DNA from: Bisporella sp. PMI_857
Taxonomy: Eukaryota > Ascomycota > Leotiomycetes > Helotiales > Helotiaceae
Direction: 5' to 3'
Assembly (NCBI GenBank): GCA_021307315.1
Contig: JAJSPD010000022.1
Location: forward strand, 558,001 to 622,000
Length of the DNA: 64,000 nt
Positions within the stretch are counted from its first letter, which is position 1; each line of letters starts with the position of its first letter. Shown piece after piece: positions 1 to 10,643 of the stretch. The position numbers were made by a program, and so were the translations under genes. A model generated the notes under the pieces. The model worked only from the letters and a program-made list of their open reading frames with translations. It made no database searches and was not told the DNA's origin.

Positions 1-3000
1 TCTAATAGTCCCGCATGACCCCATGCCACAAGTGCATGCAGCCCTGTAAAGGGCCTCCCTTCTCCTCCAAGAGCCAGAAGATCTCCTCCAAGTTTGACAA
101 ATTCGTCGAAGAGATTGTAGTCCCGCTGCTTCAATATCTCTTCAAACTTTACCAAATGCTGTTTCTTGCTTGGCCGCCCGTCTTCACTTGTATGGCGTGC
201 ACCTCGACTAGGCGGATCGACTCTTCCAAGTAGTGCTTTAGCTTCCTTCATACCCCCAGGCTGCGGTATCAGAGCTTCAGCTGCAGAGTCCTTTGCAGGT
301 AGCCCGCGGTTTCTCAGTTCATTCACCAGCTCTGTACACTTTGCCCACACAGCCACATCCATTGGTGTTCGTTCTTCTCCACCGACCATCCACGTAGCCT
401 GAAGATCAGCCCCAGCGTTTTCAAGCATCTCCAGGATATCTCTCGTTCGCGCAGGATCACTGTTCCTGACGGTCGGGTGTTGAGAACTGCATGGCCTTCC
501 CAGATCTCCGAGGGTGACGCATGCTGCATCGAAGTCACCTGGCAGGTCACCTTTCTGCGCCGAAACCCAGAGTAAATTTTCTTCTGGGAACTCTGCAAGT
601 GCATGCAGAGGAGCGCGGCCAACTTTATCTCGCGCGAAAATGTTTGCCCCTGCTGATAAGAGGTATCTCACACTCTCCGGTCGACCAGAGCGGCAGGCAT
701 AATGAAGTGCTGTGCAGCCATTGTGGTCAGTGTCATTGATCATCCTCTGGAGAATGCCTCGCTTCCTGTAATCTAAAAGAAGAAGTCCGATGACATTGCT
801 TGCTCTGCCTCGTGCTGCAATGTGAAGCGGCGTGAGTCCTTCGGGAGTTTTCAAGGCTGGTTCTGCCCCTGCTTGGAGCAGATAACCAACACGGAACTCT
901 GAAAAGCTGGCCGCATAATGCATGGAACTGGCTCCAAGCATATCGAGTGCGCAGACATTGGACACTGGGCATAACCTCCCATCCAGGAGCAAATCCAGCA
1001 GCTCTTTCGCTCTATCTGCTATATAGTTCTTAGGAGCAACAGCGCATGCTATGTGGAGAGGTGTCCTGCCTGCCTTGTTCGGGGCGTCAGTAGGCACTCC
1101 CATATCTATCAGCTTTTTCATTTTGGCCGAGAAGCAGCCACCGGAATGATTCAAAGCTACTTCGTGTAGAATGGTATTCCCATCGTTGTCGACCGCAGTC
1201 GGGTCTGCGCCAGCATTGACGAGGCAAATAAATATCTCGAACGGAGCATCTTTCTTAATGCATTTGTGGAGGAGCGTTTCTCCATTCTTACCTCTAGCTT
1301 TGGCAGAGCAGCCAAAATTCAGAAGTTTTTGAACAGGTGCCAATTTCGCATCGTATGTGTCGAAAAGACTGAAAAGCACCGTCTGATTCGCGGAGTCCGT
1401 GGCACTGAGGTGTAGTCCCTCCTCAACCAACATCTGTACCAGCTTCTCGTTCTCCAATTTGCCACGGTGATAATTCTGCTTCATTGATAGTAAAGGCGGT
1501 TTTCCAAACTTATTCGGCTTGTTCAGATCTGCTCCTGCCTTCATGAATGCTTTCCAAAGCTTCTCACTATTGAATTTCTCCATGCCAGCAAACATATGAT
1601 GAAATGCTGTCCATCCTTGGTCATCCTCAACTTCAACGTCAGCGCCGTGCTCGAGAAGTTTGAAAATGGTCTGCTCAGCGACTTCTGGCTTAACATCCGG
1701 CCAACCGCGACTGACTGAGTTCATGATACTCAGCAATGGTGTTGTACCATTGTTATTCTTGGCGTTCACATCCGCCCCATTTCGAATAAGAATTTCAACG
1801 AGCTTTGGCCGTAGAGGACTGACTTTGTGAAGTGGCGTGGCACCCGAATTACAGCGTGCGTTGGGGTCTGCACCATATTGCAGTAGGAGCTCTGTCACAA
1901 TCGCCTCGGTCTTGTCCCCTAACCACTCACCGAATATGGAATGGCGATTTTCGACGGCGTAATGGAGTGGAGTGTGGTTGCCGATCGTCCTCGCGTTCAC
2001 GTCGCCGCCAGCGTCGACAAGCAGTTTCAGACACTCCTCGCCTCGCTCTTTGTCTCCAGAAATGGAAGTGCTGCCGCGGATTCCAGCAAATGCATGCATA
2101 GCTGTATGTCCGTCAGTCGACTCAGACCTGTATTTAATCTCAGCATCCAGAGAGGCCGTGTAATACCGAGATTCCTTTTCTACACGTAGATTCGGATCTG
2201 CGCCGTATCGCAACAAGACTCTAATCAGATTTGGCTTCATGAGATTGGCGGCATGGACCAGAGCTGTAACACCATCAACAAGTACATCAACTGGAGCTTT
2301 TCCAGTCTTGAGAATGGCTTCCACCGCCTCAGAGGCATCTGGGTTGTGTGAGTGCACCGTCCAATGCAGGCATCTACACGCTTCTTCCTCGTCGATGTAA
2401 TCAATGAACTGGTTCAGAATCTGAATATAACCACGGGAACAAGCGTACTGCAGGGGTGTCTCGCCAAGGTCGCTTCCTAATTGCTCAAGATACAATCCTG
2501 GTGAATTCCTTGTCTTCTTCGTTTTTGGGCTGACTCCAGCGGCGAGAAGCATTTTGGTAATTTCGATTCTATTTTTCTGTGCGGCAAGATGCAATGGTTT
2601 GTACCCAACTCGGTCATCGCTGTCGGGATCCGCACCATTGGAGAGGAGGAGAGATACGATGTCAATGTGGCCTTCATCCGTAGCATAAAATAGCGGAGCT
2701 CGCCCTTCCCCATCGCGGGTATTAACCGAGCTGCCGCTGGTGATCAGATACTGAGCATATGCTGTGAGGCCAAGGTAGGCAGCAATGTGCAGTGGCTGGA
2801 TGTTGTTCCGACGATATGGAATCCACTGTACCAGTAACCAGATATCGAATGCTCTGTAGCCCGGAGCGAAGTAGGAATCCAAGAGATCGAAGACATCCAA
2901 GCCCGCAGCCTCAGCTTTCTCAATGTGGTAAGTAAGGTTCTGCGTTGCGTAGTCCATCAAAGGATATGTGCTGCGGAGGTCCTGTATTTGGTGACGCTTC

Positions 3001-4451
3001 CTCTCATCTTCGCGGCACTGGACGCTGCGATGATCAAGGTCGTCATCGTATTCTTCTTCCTCTTCCTCCTCCCGTTCTGACGTCCCATATTCAAGGCGAC
3101 CCGCTACGGACTCTGACATCTCACATGAATCTAGATACTGGAAACAGACTTGCAACATCATCCTCTGAGATTCGCGCGCATTCAAAACTGGAAAGGCACC
3201 CGGTTCCCCACTCCTACTCTGATCTCGGGCGAACTCCGTGAAAGAGTGGTGGATGACTGAGACAGTCTCATCTTCCAGAATCTCCAATAATCGGCCACAT
3301 GCCTGCCGCACGAGATCCTTCCCCTCTTTCAAACCGGCTCCAGTATCATTTTTCAGAAGTGCGATGATGGACCCAAGCTCGATTAAACGTAATGGCCGGG
3401 AGGCATGTACCACGCATTGAAGAATCGTGAGCTGTTGTTCCTGAGTAATGCCACTTCTTCTCGAGTGCTCCGCCAACATTCTCGTGTACAGTTCTTTCAG
3501 GTTCAAGGGGAGCTCTTCCAATGAAATGGGGAGGATATCCTCAATTATGCTCCCTTCACGCAGTCCCTCAGCCAGCGAATCCATGATCAATCTCGCATAC
3601 AGAAAATGGCCTTCTGCTCTGCCGCATACGGCTTCCTTGACTTTTTTTTCTGTCTCTGTTGGGAGTCTGGGTTCCAAGCTTTCTAACCGCGAGGCGATGT
3701 AGCAAACAATGTCAGGGTAAATCTGTGTTAGATCCAGTTTCACAGTCTCAACTTCTGGGTGCCTGAGTTGTTTCTCAATCCATGGGATGGGCCGAGATGT
3801 GAGCAGCACTTTGATCTTCTCGGGTTGTCGCAATCCTAGCTCTTTCAGTTTTTCGATGAACAAGGCATTCTGATCGTCCATTTCATCAAGCGCATCGACT
3901 ACGCAGTACACCTTCTTCATGCCATCCAGGGCATCGATTAACGTATCCCAAAGCTCCGTCTGCTCGATGCCATCGACACCAGATTGATTTGACAATTCGT
4001 GAAGCTTTTCTCTCAAATATCTACTCGATGGCAATAGTTGAGCCGCCCAGTCGCGGACCAGATATTTTGGATCGTGATTCTTCTCAACAATTTGTCGGAA
4101 GAAGAAAAACAAGGCAGGCGCTGACTGTCCTTCGCCATCCCGAGTCTCTGCCAACGTCCTGACTGTGGATGCAGCAAACACACTTTTCCCACTCCCCGGA
4201 ATGCCCCGCACCCACAGACATCCCCTCTCCGTCCTATCCTTCCATCTCCTGAAGGTTTCGGACTCACGCAGCCAGTCTCCTGTCCCTGAGACGTAGGAGT
4301 GCAGATGCTTCATGTACTCATTTCCCCGCGAGAGATAGTCTGTTGGTTGGAGCCATTGCCGTAGCTCATCGATGGATTTCAGGTTTGGATTTTCTGGAGA
4401 AGGTTCCAGGAGTGGGGTCAACGCCGGAAGCACATTTTGTAGTGAAGCCAT
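1..4451 (-). CDS. NACHT-ankyrin repeat (NLR-like) protein, C-terminus beyond window
   Basis: One uninterrupted reading frame runs from an ATG at 4451 to the left edge, 1483 codons without a stop; no intron is needed. Residues 1-80 are a short N-terminus with no recognisable effector domain. A NACHT NTPase follows: P-loop GIPGSGKS at 83-90, Walker B-like YCVVDALDEMDD at about 182-193, then LLTSRPIPW. An NLR-typical HHSFTEFARD segment lies near residue 400 and an acidic stretch near 460. From about residue 548 to the edge there are roughly 20 ankyrin repeats with motifs such as TPLHYA, PLHIAA and ADPNAR. In this family NACHT is an oligomerisation switch and ANK repeats are ligand sensors, probably cytosolic. 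The repeats here are diverged from one another, unlike those of the gene at 30605-33843. The stop and 3' end are not visible. Confidence 0.9.
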   Translation of the reverse strand, partial: MASLQNVLPALTPLLEPSPENPNLKSIDELRQWLQPTDYLSRGNEYMKHLHSYVSGTGDWLRESETFRRWKDRTERGCLWVRGIPGSGKSVFAASTVRTLAETRDGEGQSAPALFFFFRQIVEKNHDPKYLVRDWAAQLLPSSRYLREKLHELSNQSGVDGIEQTELWDTLIDALDGMKKVYCVVDALDEMDDQNALFIEKLKELGLRQPEKIKVLLTSRPIPWIEKQLRHPEVETVKLDLTQIYPDIVCYIASRLESLEPRLPTETEKKVKEAVCGRAEGHFLYARLIMDSLAEGLREGSIIEDILPISLEELPLNLKELYTRMLAEHSRRSGITQEQQLTILQCVVHASRPLRLIELGSIIALLKNDTGAGLKEGKDLVRQACGRLLEILEDETVSVIHHSFTEFARDQSRSGEPGAFPVLNARESQRMMLQVCFQYLDSCEMSESVAGRLEYGTSEREEEEEEEYDDDLDHRSVQCREDERKRHQIQDLRSTYPLMDYATQNLTYHIEKAEAAGLDVFDLLDSYFAPGYRAFDIWLLVQWIPYRRNNIQPLHIAAYLGLTAYAQYLITSGSSVNTRDGEGRAPLFYATDEGHIDIVSLLLSNGADPDSDDRVGYKPLHLAAQKNRIEITKMLLAAGVSPKTKKTRNSPGLYLEQLGSDLGETPLQYACSRGYIQILNQFIDYIDEEEACRCLHWTVHSHNPDASEAVEAILKTGKAPVDVLVDGVTALVHAANLMKPNLIRVLLRYGADPNLRVEKESRYYTASLDAEIKYRSESTDGHTAMHAFAGIRGSTSISGDKERGEECLKLLVDAGGDVNARTIGNHTPLHYAVENRHSIFGEWLGDKTEAIVTELLLQYGADPNARCNSGATPLHKVSPLRPKLVEILIRNGADVNAKNNNGTTPLLSIMNSVSRGWPDVKPEVAEQTIFKLLEHGADVEVEDDQGWTAFHHMFAGMEKFNSEKLWKAFMKAGADLNKPNKFGKPPLLSMKQNYHRGKLENEKLVQMLVEEGLHLSATDSANQTVLFSLFDTYDAKLAPVQKLLNFGCSAKARGKNGETLLHKCIKKDAPFEIFICLVNAGADPTAVDNDGNTILHEVALNHSGGCFSAKMKKLIDMGVPTDAPNKAGRTPLHIACAVAPKNYIADRAKELLDLLLDGRLCPVSNVCALDMLGASSMHYAASFSEFRVGYLLQAGAEPALKTPEGLTPLHIAARGRASNVIGLLLLDYRKRGILQRMINDTDHNGCTALHYACRSGRPESVRYLLSAGANIFARDKVGRAPLHALAEFPEENLLWVSAQKGDLPGDFDAACVTLGDLGRPCSSQHPTVRNSDPARTRDILEMLENAGADLQATWMVGGEERTPMDVAVWAKCTELVNELRNRGLPAKDSAAEALIPQPGGMKEAKALLGRVDPPSRGARHTSEDGRPSKKQHLVKFEEILKQRDYNLFDEFVKLGGDLLALGGEGRPFTGLHALVAWGHAGLL

Positions 4452-4639
4452 CGTTGCTGCTGTCTGTTTGTGGATAGGTCATTGAAAGAGGGTCTTACTA
4501 CGCCTACAAAGTATGTACGGGTCCCAATACACTATAGCGTAGGAAAATAGGCTTACTAAGCACTGTTTTAGTCCGCAAATCGGACTTAACACTGTAACCG
4601 AGATCCCGTGACAAATCCCGTCCCGCATCAAATCCCACT

Positions 4640-4812
4640 TGTCACGTCCCGTGCTCCCAAGCACACGTGACCTATATTAGCCGAGCTCTCGGAGCGCCTC
4701 ATGTATATATAGCCTGCTCTCCTCGAGCTCCTCTTCCTTCCTCAGCTATAGATTCTCGTATGATACCACCGTTGCCCTCTGTATCTGTAGATCCACAGCG
4801 CGTGTCGTGACA
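4640..4812. mobile_element. Solo LTR, family A copy 1, inserted inside a TIR
   Basis: The 173-bp unit starts TGTCACG and ends CGTGACA. It is flanked on both sides by the 5-bp duplication CCACT. It contains a TATATATAG box and is closely similar to 40496-40667. The insertion splits the left TIR of the element at 4592-6158. No internal retrotransposon sequence remains, so it is a solo LTR. Confidence 0.88.
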
Positions 4813-5180
4813 CCACTCAAATTTATCAATTGAACTTATGGTAAAAAATTAATAAAAAATCAACCACAAATCTATATACAATGAAAGTAGACTCAATCGA
4901 TTTATAATGATTTGTTGTATCATTTTTACAAAGGAAAAGATTCTTGAAAGCGTAATAGTAGCTTAATTGCTTTTTCAACTCGATTTTTTCGCACTACTTC
5001 TTTTACAACAATTTTTTTATTTACTACTTGATTTTGAGCTTTTTTCCTAGGCTGTAAAGTTGAAAAAGCTTTAATAAATGCTTTTTAAAGTTTTGTTATC
5101 TCTTGTAAAGCCAAGTTAAGTGTAATAGTAGTAGAAAGCGACTTTTTAGCTAGTAACTCTAATCGAAAAAAATTCTGGTC

Positions 5181-5552
5181 TGTAACAAATAGAGGGCAGC
5201 AGGAGGGATTTGCAATATAACAGATAAGGATAGTGGCTAGCGATGTAATTGCAATAGTGATGAATTGATATTAGAAGTATGCTTGTAAGTCTAACATGGA
5301 AAGGAAAACTCAAGCTTGCTTTGTTCAGAAAGCTCTAGCTGTTCCTTATATCTTTCACTGTGCTGTAGCTGTAAGCCTGTGGCTGCTGTAGCTGTTGTAG
5401 CTGTGAGCCTGTGGCTGCTGGAGCTGCTGGAGCTGTGAGCCTGTGGCTGCTGGAGCTGCTGTAGCTGTAAGCCCGTGGCTGGCCATGGGCGGAGCGTGCC
5501 GCTTGCAGCCCTGAAAGTATTACAGCTGAAAAACCTTCGGCTGACTGTTACA
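5181..5552. mobile_element. Solo LTR, family B copy 1
   Basis: Starts TGTAACAAATAGAGGG and ends CTGTTACA. It is similar along its length to 29337-29689 and carries an internal GCTGTAGCTGTGAGCCTGTG-type imperfect tandem repeat at about 5355-5480. The flanks (TGGTC and TTGGC) do not give a clean 5-bp duplication, so the right boundary is less certain than for copy 2. Confidence 0.7.
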
Positions 5553-5630
5553 TTGGCCGACCTAGTTTTTTCTTACACTTTCCTTTTTTAGCTTTTCCGC
5601 AAAGTTCCTGACTATTCTACTAGTAAAAAG

Positions 5631-5833
5631 TGTCACGGCGCTGGCGCGCCTACAGCTCCTTTATGGCCTAACAGCCCGTAAGGCATCCACATTGGGGATC
5701 ACGCGGAACGCCACGTGGCCCAAACACCTGTATATATGCTTCCCTCTCTGCCTCCATAGTCCTGTAGTTCTATTATTCTCGATTCTTACCCGTATTACTT
5801 TGAGCCGTTGCTCTTATTCTACGTGCCGTGACA
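5631..5833. mobile_element. Solo LTR, family C
   Basis: The 203-bp unit starts TGTCACGGC and ends GCCGTGACA, with the perfect 5-bp flanking duplication AAAAG on each side. A TATATATG box and a CTCTGCCTCC stretch lie inside, as expected of an LTR promoter. I saw no second copy in the window. Confidence 0.82.
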
Positions 5834-6160
5834 AAAAGCATTTGCCTTTCACTCAAATAGTTAATCCTACGAATAAGCTTTCGTTCCTAAAGTCTGTAAA
5901 GCATTGTCGGCTAACAGAGTCTGCATAAGCTTTATAGCAGGTTTGACTTTTCAGCCTTTTGCTAATCGACGTACGATCACATCCAAAGTGTGCCGCTCCT
6001 TAGAAAGCATTTGGATACTCCTCTGATCGAATTGAATCAACAGCTTTGTCAATAACGTTTGATTTGGCGTAGTTATTTATGTTTGAAGATTTATATAGAA
6101 TGCATTTTTGAGTGGGATTTGATGCGGGACGGGATTTGTCACGGGATCTCGGTTACAGCG

Positions 6161-6318
6161 TATAACACTTTGTATTTATAGCGTATAGCACGTTGTGCAG
6201 CGCACTGTTTATAGCATATAACGCTGTATAATATACAATAAGCTACAAATATAGCGCTGTACGTTGTAAATGTAACGTTATACGACGTTTTATAAGCTAG
6301 AAATACAAAGTGTTGTAG
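6161..6318. mobile_element. Small inverted-repeat element (MITE-like)
   Basis: The ends are imperfect inverted repeats of about 30 bp sharing the core AACACTTTGTATTT (6166 onward; reverse complement at about 6301-6314). The interior is a series of short TATAGCGTATAACG-type palindromes. It directly abuts the right TIR of the element at 4592-6158 and may have replaced its outer end. It has no coding capacity. The 240 bp up to 6559 hold nothing recognisable. Confidence 0.5.
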
Positions 6319-6559
6319 ACTGCCACGAATCCAAATTCTGGCGCTAACCAAGTCAAGCATGTGCAGCACTAGTCCTAAATAGGAAAGTATATCCGGGAGA
6401 CCACGTGATAACCAATCACTGACATGGATTCAATGCTGACATTCGCAAGGGAAATAATAACCCCCTCAGAACCTGTTATTCATATTACACTGGAGGGAAG
6501 TCTCTAATCTTAATACATGGTCCTTGTTTGCCCCTCGAGAGTCGTCAACCTTCTCATTT

Positions 6560-7815
6560 TCATCCGGCGGCCGTGAATACCGCCATTCCCATGGCGTTCT
6601 TATCAACTGACCCATCCGTCACCTGGAAGTGCTGGACCTGCTTCTTGCTTATCGCGTCCAGGACTGTTACGGCGGATGGGGTCGTGCCGTTGCCAGGGCT
6701 GAGGGCGTAGATGAAGTTGCCGGCAGCCTTGAGATCGATCAATCCAGGGTCTCCGTTCACGCTCAGGTCGATAACATTCTGAATGCTCGCATCCGCGACC
6801 GACATCTCGACCAGTCGGTTGGTTCCCACGTCGGTCACGAAGGCGGTGCACGTGGCGGGAGAGATGGCAACCCAGCACGTCGCCTTTTGCCCGTCGATCG
6901 CTGCTTGCCCCTTGATTGTCGCGGTGTTCGCGTCGTCAACCGCTAACACGGCGCCTCCAAAGGACGCGTCGGTCACGAAGAGATCGCTGGATCCGGGAAT
7001 GGTGCTGGATCCAAAGAGCACCGCGGTGCCCTTAGGAGATGATTGGGTGCCGGCTCGCGCGACCGTTACTCCTCCACACCCTCCCTGCTGCACAGGGAAG
7101 GTTGCCAGAAACCCAGTGTTGTTCTGTGTCGGGTCTCCCTTCACGGTGGTGAACACCTTGGATTGATCATCGGAGAAGAAAACCTGAGAGACTGTGTTGA
7201 GCGGGCCAACTGGTGGTGTGGTCTGATTCAATTCAAACGGTCGTAGGGTATCCATTTGTCCAAGACCTTTGTTGGAGAACGAGGCACAAGACACACCTGC
7301 CGTGGCTCCAGATGCTCCGACGCAGACCAGTTTATTCTTGACGGATGCGCCGACGGTAGTTGGGAACTCTGCAGGAATCGCTGCTGGCTTGCCGACTAAG
7401 GTGAGTTTGGTCGGGTCGTTTTTGTTGATCTTCAGCATTGAGAGGGTGTTGGATCCCGCATTCACTGCAAACACAAACTATCAAGGCATCTCATTAGCCA
7501 TGATAACCCTGGGATGGGAGGAGGTCCAGAATCACGTACCTTGCCGGCGACTGTCAGTGATGACTGCGATGCGAGTGCATCCGGGGTCTCGGGTAGGTTG
7601 GCTGCATCTACAGCATTGGAGCCTGCGCCACCGGTGCTGGTTGAGGAGCCTTTGGAGAGCGTTCCGTCTGCTCCAATCGCAAGGGAGACCACCGAGTTCG
7701 CCTGTGCATTGCTGATGAGATAAACCGCTCCTCGAGCCGATTGCGCTCCACTCGGCCGGCCCATCGCACCGGGGAGAGCGACGGCCAGCATCAGGGACAG
7801 GAAGGAGTATTGCAT
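6560..7815 (-). CDS. Secreted beta-propeller protein (3-carboxymuconate cyclase/lactonase-like)
   Basis: Two exons, 7815-7540 and 7477-6560, with a 62-bp intron (GTACGT..GATAG) give 397 aa. The ATG at 7815 is chosen because it yields a signal peptide ending ALPGAMG. Across the junction the protein reads FVFAVNAGSNTLSML, the recurring strand motif of seven-bladed lactonase-fold propellers. Further blades are visible as VFFSDDQSKVF, LFVTDASFGG and FIYALSPGNG. Fungal members are secreted or cell-wall associated; enzymatic activity is often unproven, so 'cyclase' is only a family name. It faces the bZIP gene at 8806 across about 1 kb. A Cys pair (CVGASG..VSCAS) and GGCGG may form disulfides. Confidence 0.8.
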
Positions 7816-8805
7816 AGTTTTGGGTTTTGGGTGTTGTTGTTTTTTCTTTGCGATTGACCAGCAATATATGGGGGACCAGTTGAACAGGTAAGTCAATAAC
7901 GGCCTGAATAGAGGTGTAGCGAAGTGAATGTCAGCGCTGCTGAATGATAAAGCGAATGAGGGAATGAAGAATATCAAAGAAGATGAGATGAAAAAAGTAT
8001 TATCGTTGATCACATTGAAGCAAAGGAACGAGAACTAGGCGAGTTTATATCATCCCATTAAAATCCGGGGGACGTTGGAATGATTTCCCAATGCGGTAAT
8101 TCTGATTACTGCCCCAGTCTTTTTCATTTTTTTTTTCTCTCTTGAAATCTGGTGCCTGCTCCATGTTCGACAAGATGATGCAACTAAACGGCACCATCTG
8201 CCAGGGCCGACGATACAACCCGGGCGCCATGGGAGTGGTGGCTGGCTCGAGGCTGGTGGGGTGGGGCCGTATCCATCATCCGAATTGCCCGAGTTGCCAA
8301 CTGATGAAACGTGGCGGATGAATTGAGATGATTGATCGAGATTTCCTAATTGAGGCAAAGCGTGAGTTTCTGGAAGGGGAATGTGAAACGAGACTTGGCG
8401 AGGCTTGGCGCAATGGTTTTCCTGGGGAAGCGACAGGTGATGCTTGTTTTCTTACCTGCCTGAGGTACCAATAGTCAGGTTACAGCTGTTACAGGACCTG
8501 GCTAGTCAGGTCTTGGCTCAGGTTTAAGGCTTGGGTCAGTGCTTGTTCATGGCCACAGTGCACTAGGGTTACGTTGATCGTCTCGTGCGCCAGAGATGAA
8601 ACCACCACCAGACATCATACAACAATCTACCCAGCTGAGCCTCTTCCATGATTCTCACTCAATTCCAACTTCATTAAAGCATAAGCTTGTACAAAACTCT
8701 TAATCATTATCAACCCTCACAGCGTGCGTAGATCACTTTCCACCCAGACCCGTCCTCCAATACTACTCGAAGCCGGCTTTGGCAACCTCGCCAAGTTCCC
8801 AAATC
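7816..8805. other. Intergenic region between divergent propeller and bZIP genes
   Basis: It carries pyrimidine-rich and T-rich runs (for example around 8126-8145), as is common in fungal promoters. No RNA gene, repeat or convincing ORF was found. It should contain both promoters. Confidence 0.5.
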
Positions 8806-9988
8806 ATGAGCGTCTTTCGCATCTTTGATCCCAAGGGTAGGATTCCATATATTCGCCCACATCTCAAATCTTCGAGATTGGTTGTTCAGAACATAATGAT
8901 TGAGAATCGCCAGGTCCCAAACAGGACCCAGTCGAGAAGCGCCGTCAGCAATTGCGCCAGGCTCAACGGTATGTCCTCCACCGCTGTTTCCTCCTTCCTG
9001 ATCGCCTAGCTCATACCCCCTAGGACGTACCGAGATAAGAACGTCAAGTACACCAAATCCCTAGAAGAAGAGCTCGCACGTGTCAGAACCCGGGAAGCGC
9101 TGCTGATGAAAGAGTGCGAGCGGATGCATGAAACGATCGATTCCCTCGTGAGCCTGCTCGTGGAGCACGACGTGAGATCGCCGAGCCCGATTCTCAAGGG
9201 GTTAAGAGATTTGGATCATGGACGTGCCATTGTCAAGCAGTCGAACACGCCGGGCTCGAATGTAGAGAACTCGCCAGCTGCATCGCAAGCATCGTGGAGC
9301 CCGTACCATCATTCTCCCGGGGGGGGTTCCATCACTAATGATAGGGATCAAGCTCAAAGAGCACAATCGGGAACCGTTATTTACTCTCACGCCAACGATC
9401 GTGAGAGTGTCCGAGTTTGCAATCTCAGTTCCGCAACGGTGGGCATGGAGTTTGTGCTTAGGTAGGTGTTTTCGTTCATTTTCTTTGATTCATACTCTGA
9501 GTATACCACTGAAACTAACCAATAATTGATAAAGTCTCGAGGAGCCATGTCGGGATCATCTCCATGGCGATCCGGAGAAACCATATAACCCAACCGGGCA
9601 TGCACTGACGACCTCCGCGCGGATGCATTGCCTATCAGGATCCAATCCACTCGAGAATCCTCACACATATTCGTCGACAAACGAAGAGGTTCCGACAAAG
9701 ATACTTGATCATCTCCTGAGCCTTTCGTCTGCCATGTGTGCCGAGGATGAGTTGACACCAACTCAAGCATGGCATAGCATTCGCCAGCAACCCCATTTCG
9801 GAGGACTAGAACTAAAAGACCTTCAAAAATTAGCTAGTAAACTGCGTGATACAATCAACTGTCATGGGTATGTGGACTTTGAATTCTCCTGAACAAAAAC
9901 TGACTTCGCAAGTTTTGGCGCTGTTATCAAGACTCAGACATTCAAGGTTCTGATGTTTGAGACATTGATAGTCGGGCGAGCATTTTGA
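8806..9988 (+). CDS. bZIP transcription factor
   Basis: Five exons: 8806-8836, 8914-8968, 9024-9461, 9535-9867 and 9913-9988, giving 310 aa with all junctions in phase. The introns are 77, 55, 73 and 45 bp with GT..AG ends. The basic region KRRQQLRQAQRTYRDKN (residues 19-35) is created only by splicing exons 2 and 3, which supports the model. It runs into a coiled coil, SLEEELARVR to about residue 78, with leucines near 42, 46, 56, 70 and 73. A C-terminal block, TPTQAWHSIRQQPHF then CHGFGAVI, resembles the C-terminal domain of other fungal bZIP proteins. It should bind DNA as a dimer in the nucleus. The first exon (MSVFRIFDPK) is the least certain part. It could regulate the divergent secreted protein, but that is inference. 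Confidence 0.82.
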
Positions 9989-10643
9989 AGCATGTTCTCG
10001 CCTCTTGGTCATCTATGAAGCATAGTACAGTACTCACTGGTATACATGCTGCGAGGTGAGTCATGAGGTCGTTCTATGCTTCCGGTTCGTATCTCCTGAC
10101 CATACCAGCAATTCCATCTACAGAAGAACCCTACTTACCTTCTGTGATAGAACAACAGATAGGCTCCCTTGGTGACCACTTGGGAAAGGGTGCACTCCGT
10201 CACCATCGAAGCTCGGACGACTACCAGAGAATGGCCAGGAGAACAATCATATTCAAACCCCTCTCGCTTGGATGGTCCTTGACCACAGCGACCTAATGAC
10301 CAACGCGCCAAGGTCACGGGATATATTTAACGACTGCAAAAAGACCATAGATGTGGTGTTGGTCGTCCTTGTTAGCTAGCCAACTGCTGTGATCCAGTGT
10401 AGCGAGTCAAATACAATCAATATCCTACCTCTAGCTCTTTTATCATATGGAGCTTCAAATATCTCAAGAACTGTTGACGATAGTTAAGGAATCTGATGAG
10501 AAGTGGCCAGCTTCTCCAAATCGAAGTAAACCTTTGGATCGAATGTTTGCCTATTCATCCGAAGGGGTTTCATATCCTTCAACTAGCTCAAATAGTTATG
10601 GGAATACCTCAGACCTCCTTTCCTCTCTTAACATTCTTCTCTT
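9989..10643. other. No gene recognised
   Basis: Short ORFs on both strands have no recognisable domain or coding-like composition. A C-rich run lies near 10650. Confidence 0.4.

Larger units (their letters stand above)
4592..6158. mobile_element. Non-autonomous DNA transposon with about 52-bp terminal inverted repeats, interrupted by solo LTRs
   Basis: The left end (4592-4639, resuming at 4818 after an LTR insertion) and the right end (reverse complement from 6158) share about 52 bp that I read as identical, beginning CTGTAACCGAGATCCCGTGA. The interior is AT-rich and has no transposase. Three LTRs sit inside, so the uninterrupted element was about 0.8 kb. A target-site duplication could not be fixed because a second small inverted-repeat element abuts the right end. 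Confidence 0.7.

Noticed and set aside
6629..7715. Plus-strand ORFs opposite the beta-propeller gene
   Set aside because: The minus strand has a signal peptide, a good intron and propeller motifs; the plus-strand frames have none.
7462..8013. Upstream extension of the beta-propeller protein to 8013
   Set aside because: The extra N-terminus is not family-like; the ATG at 7815 gives a proper signal peptide.
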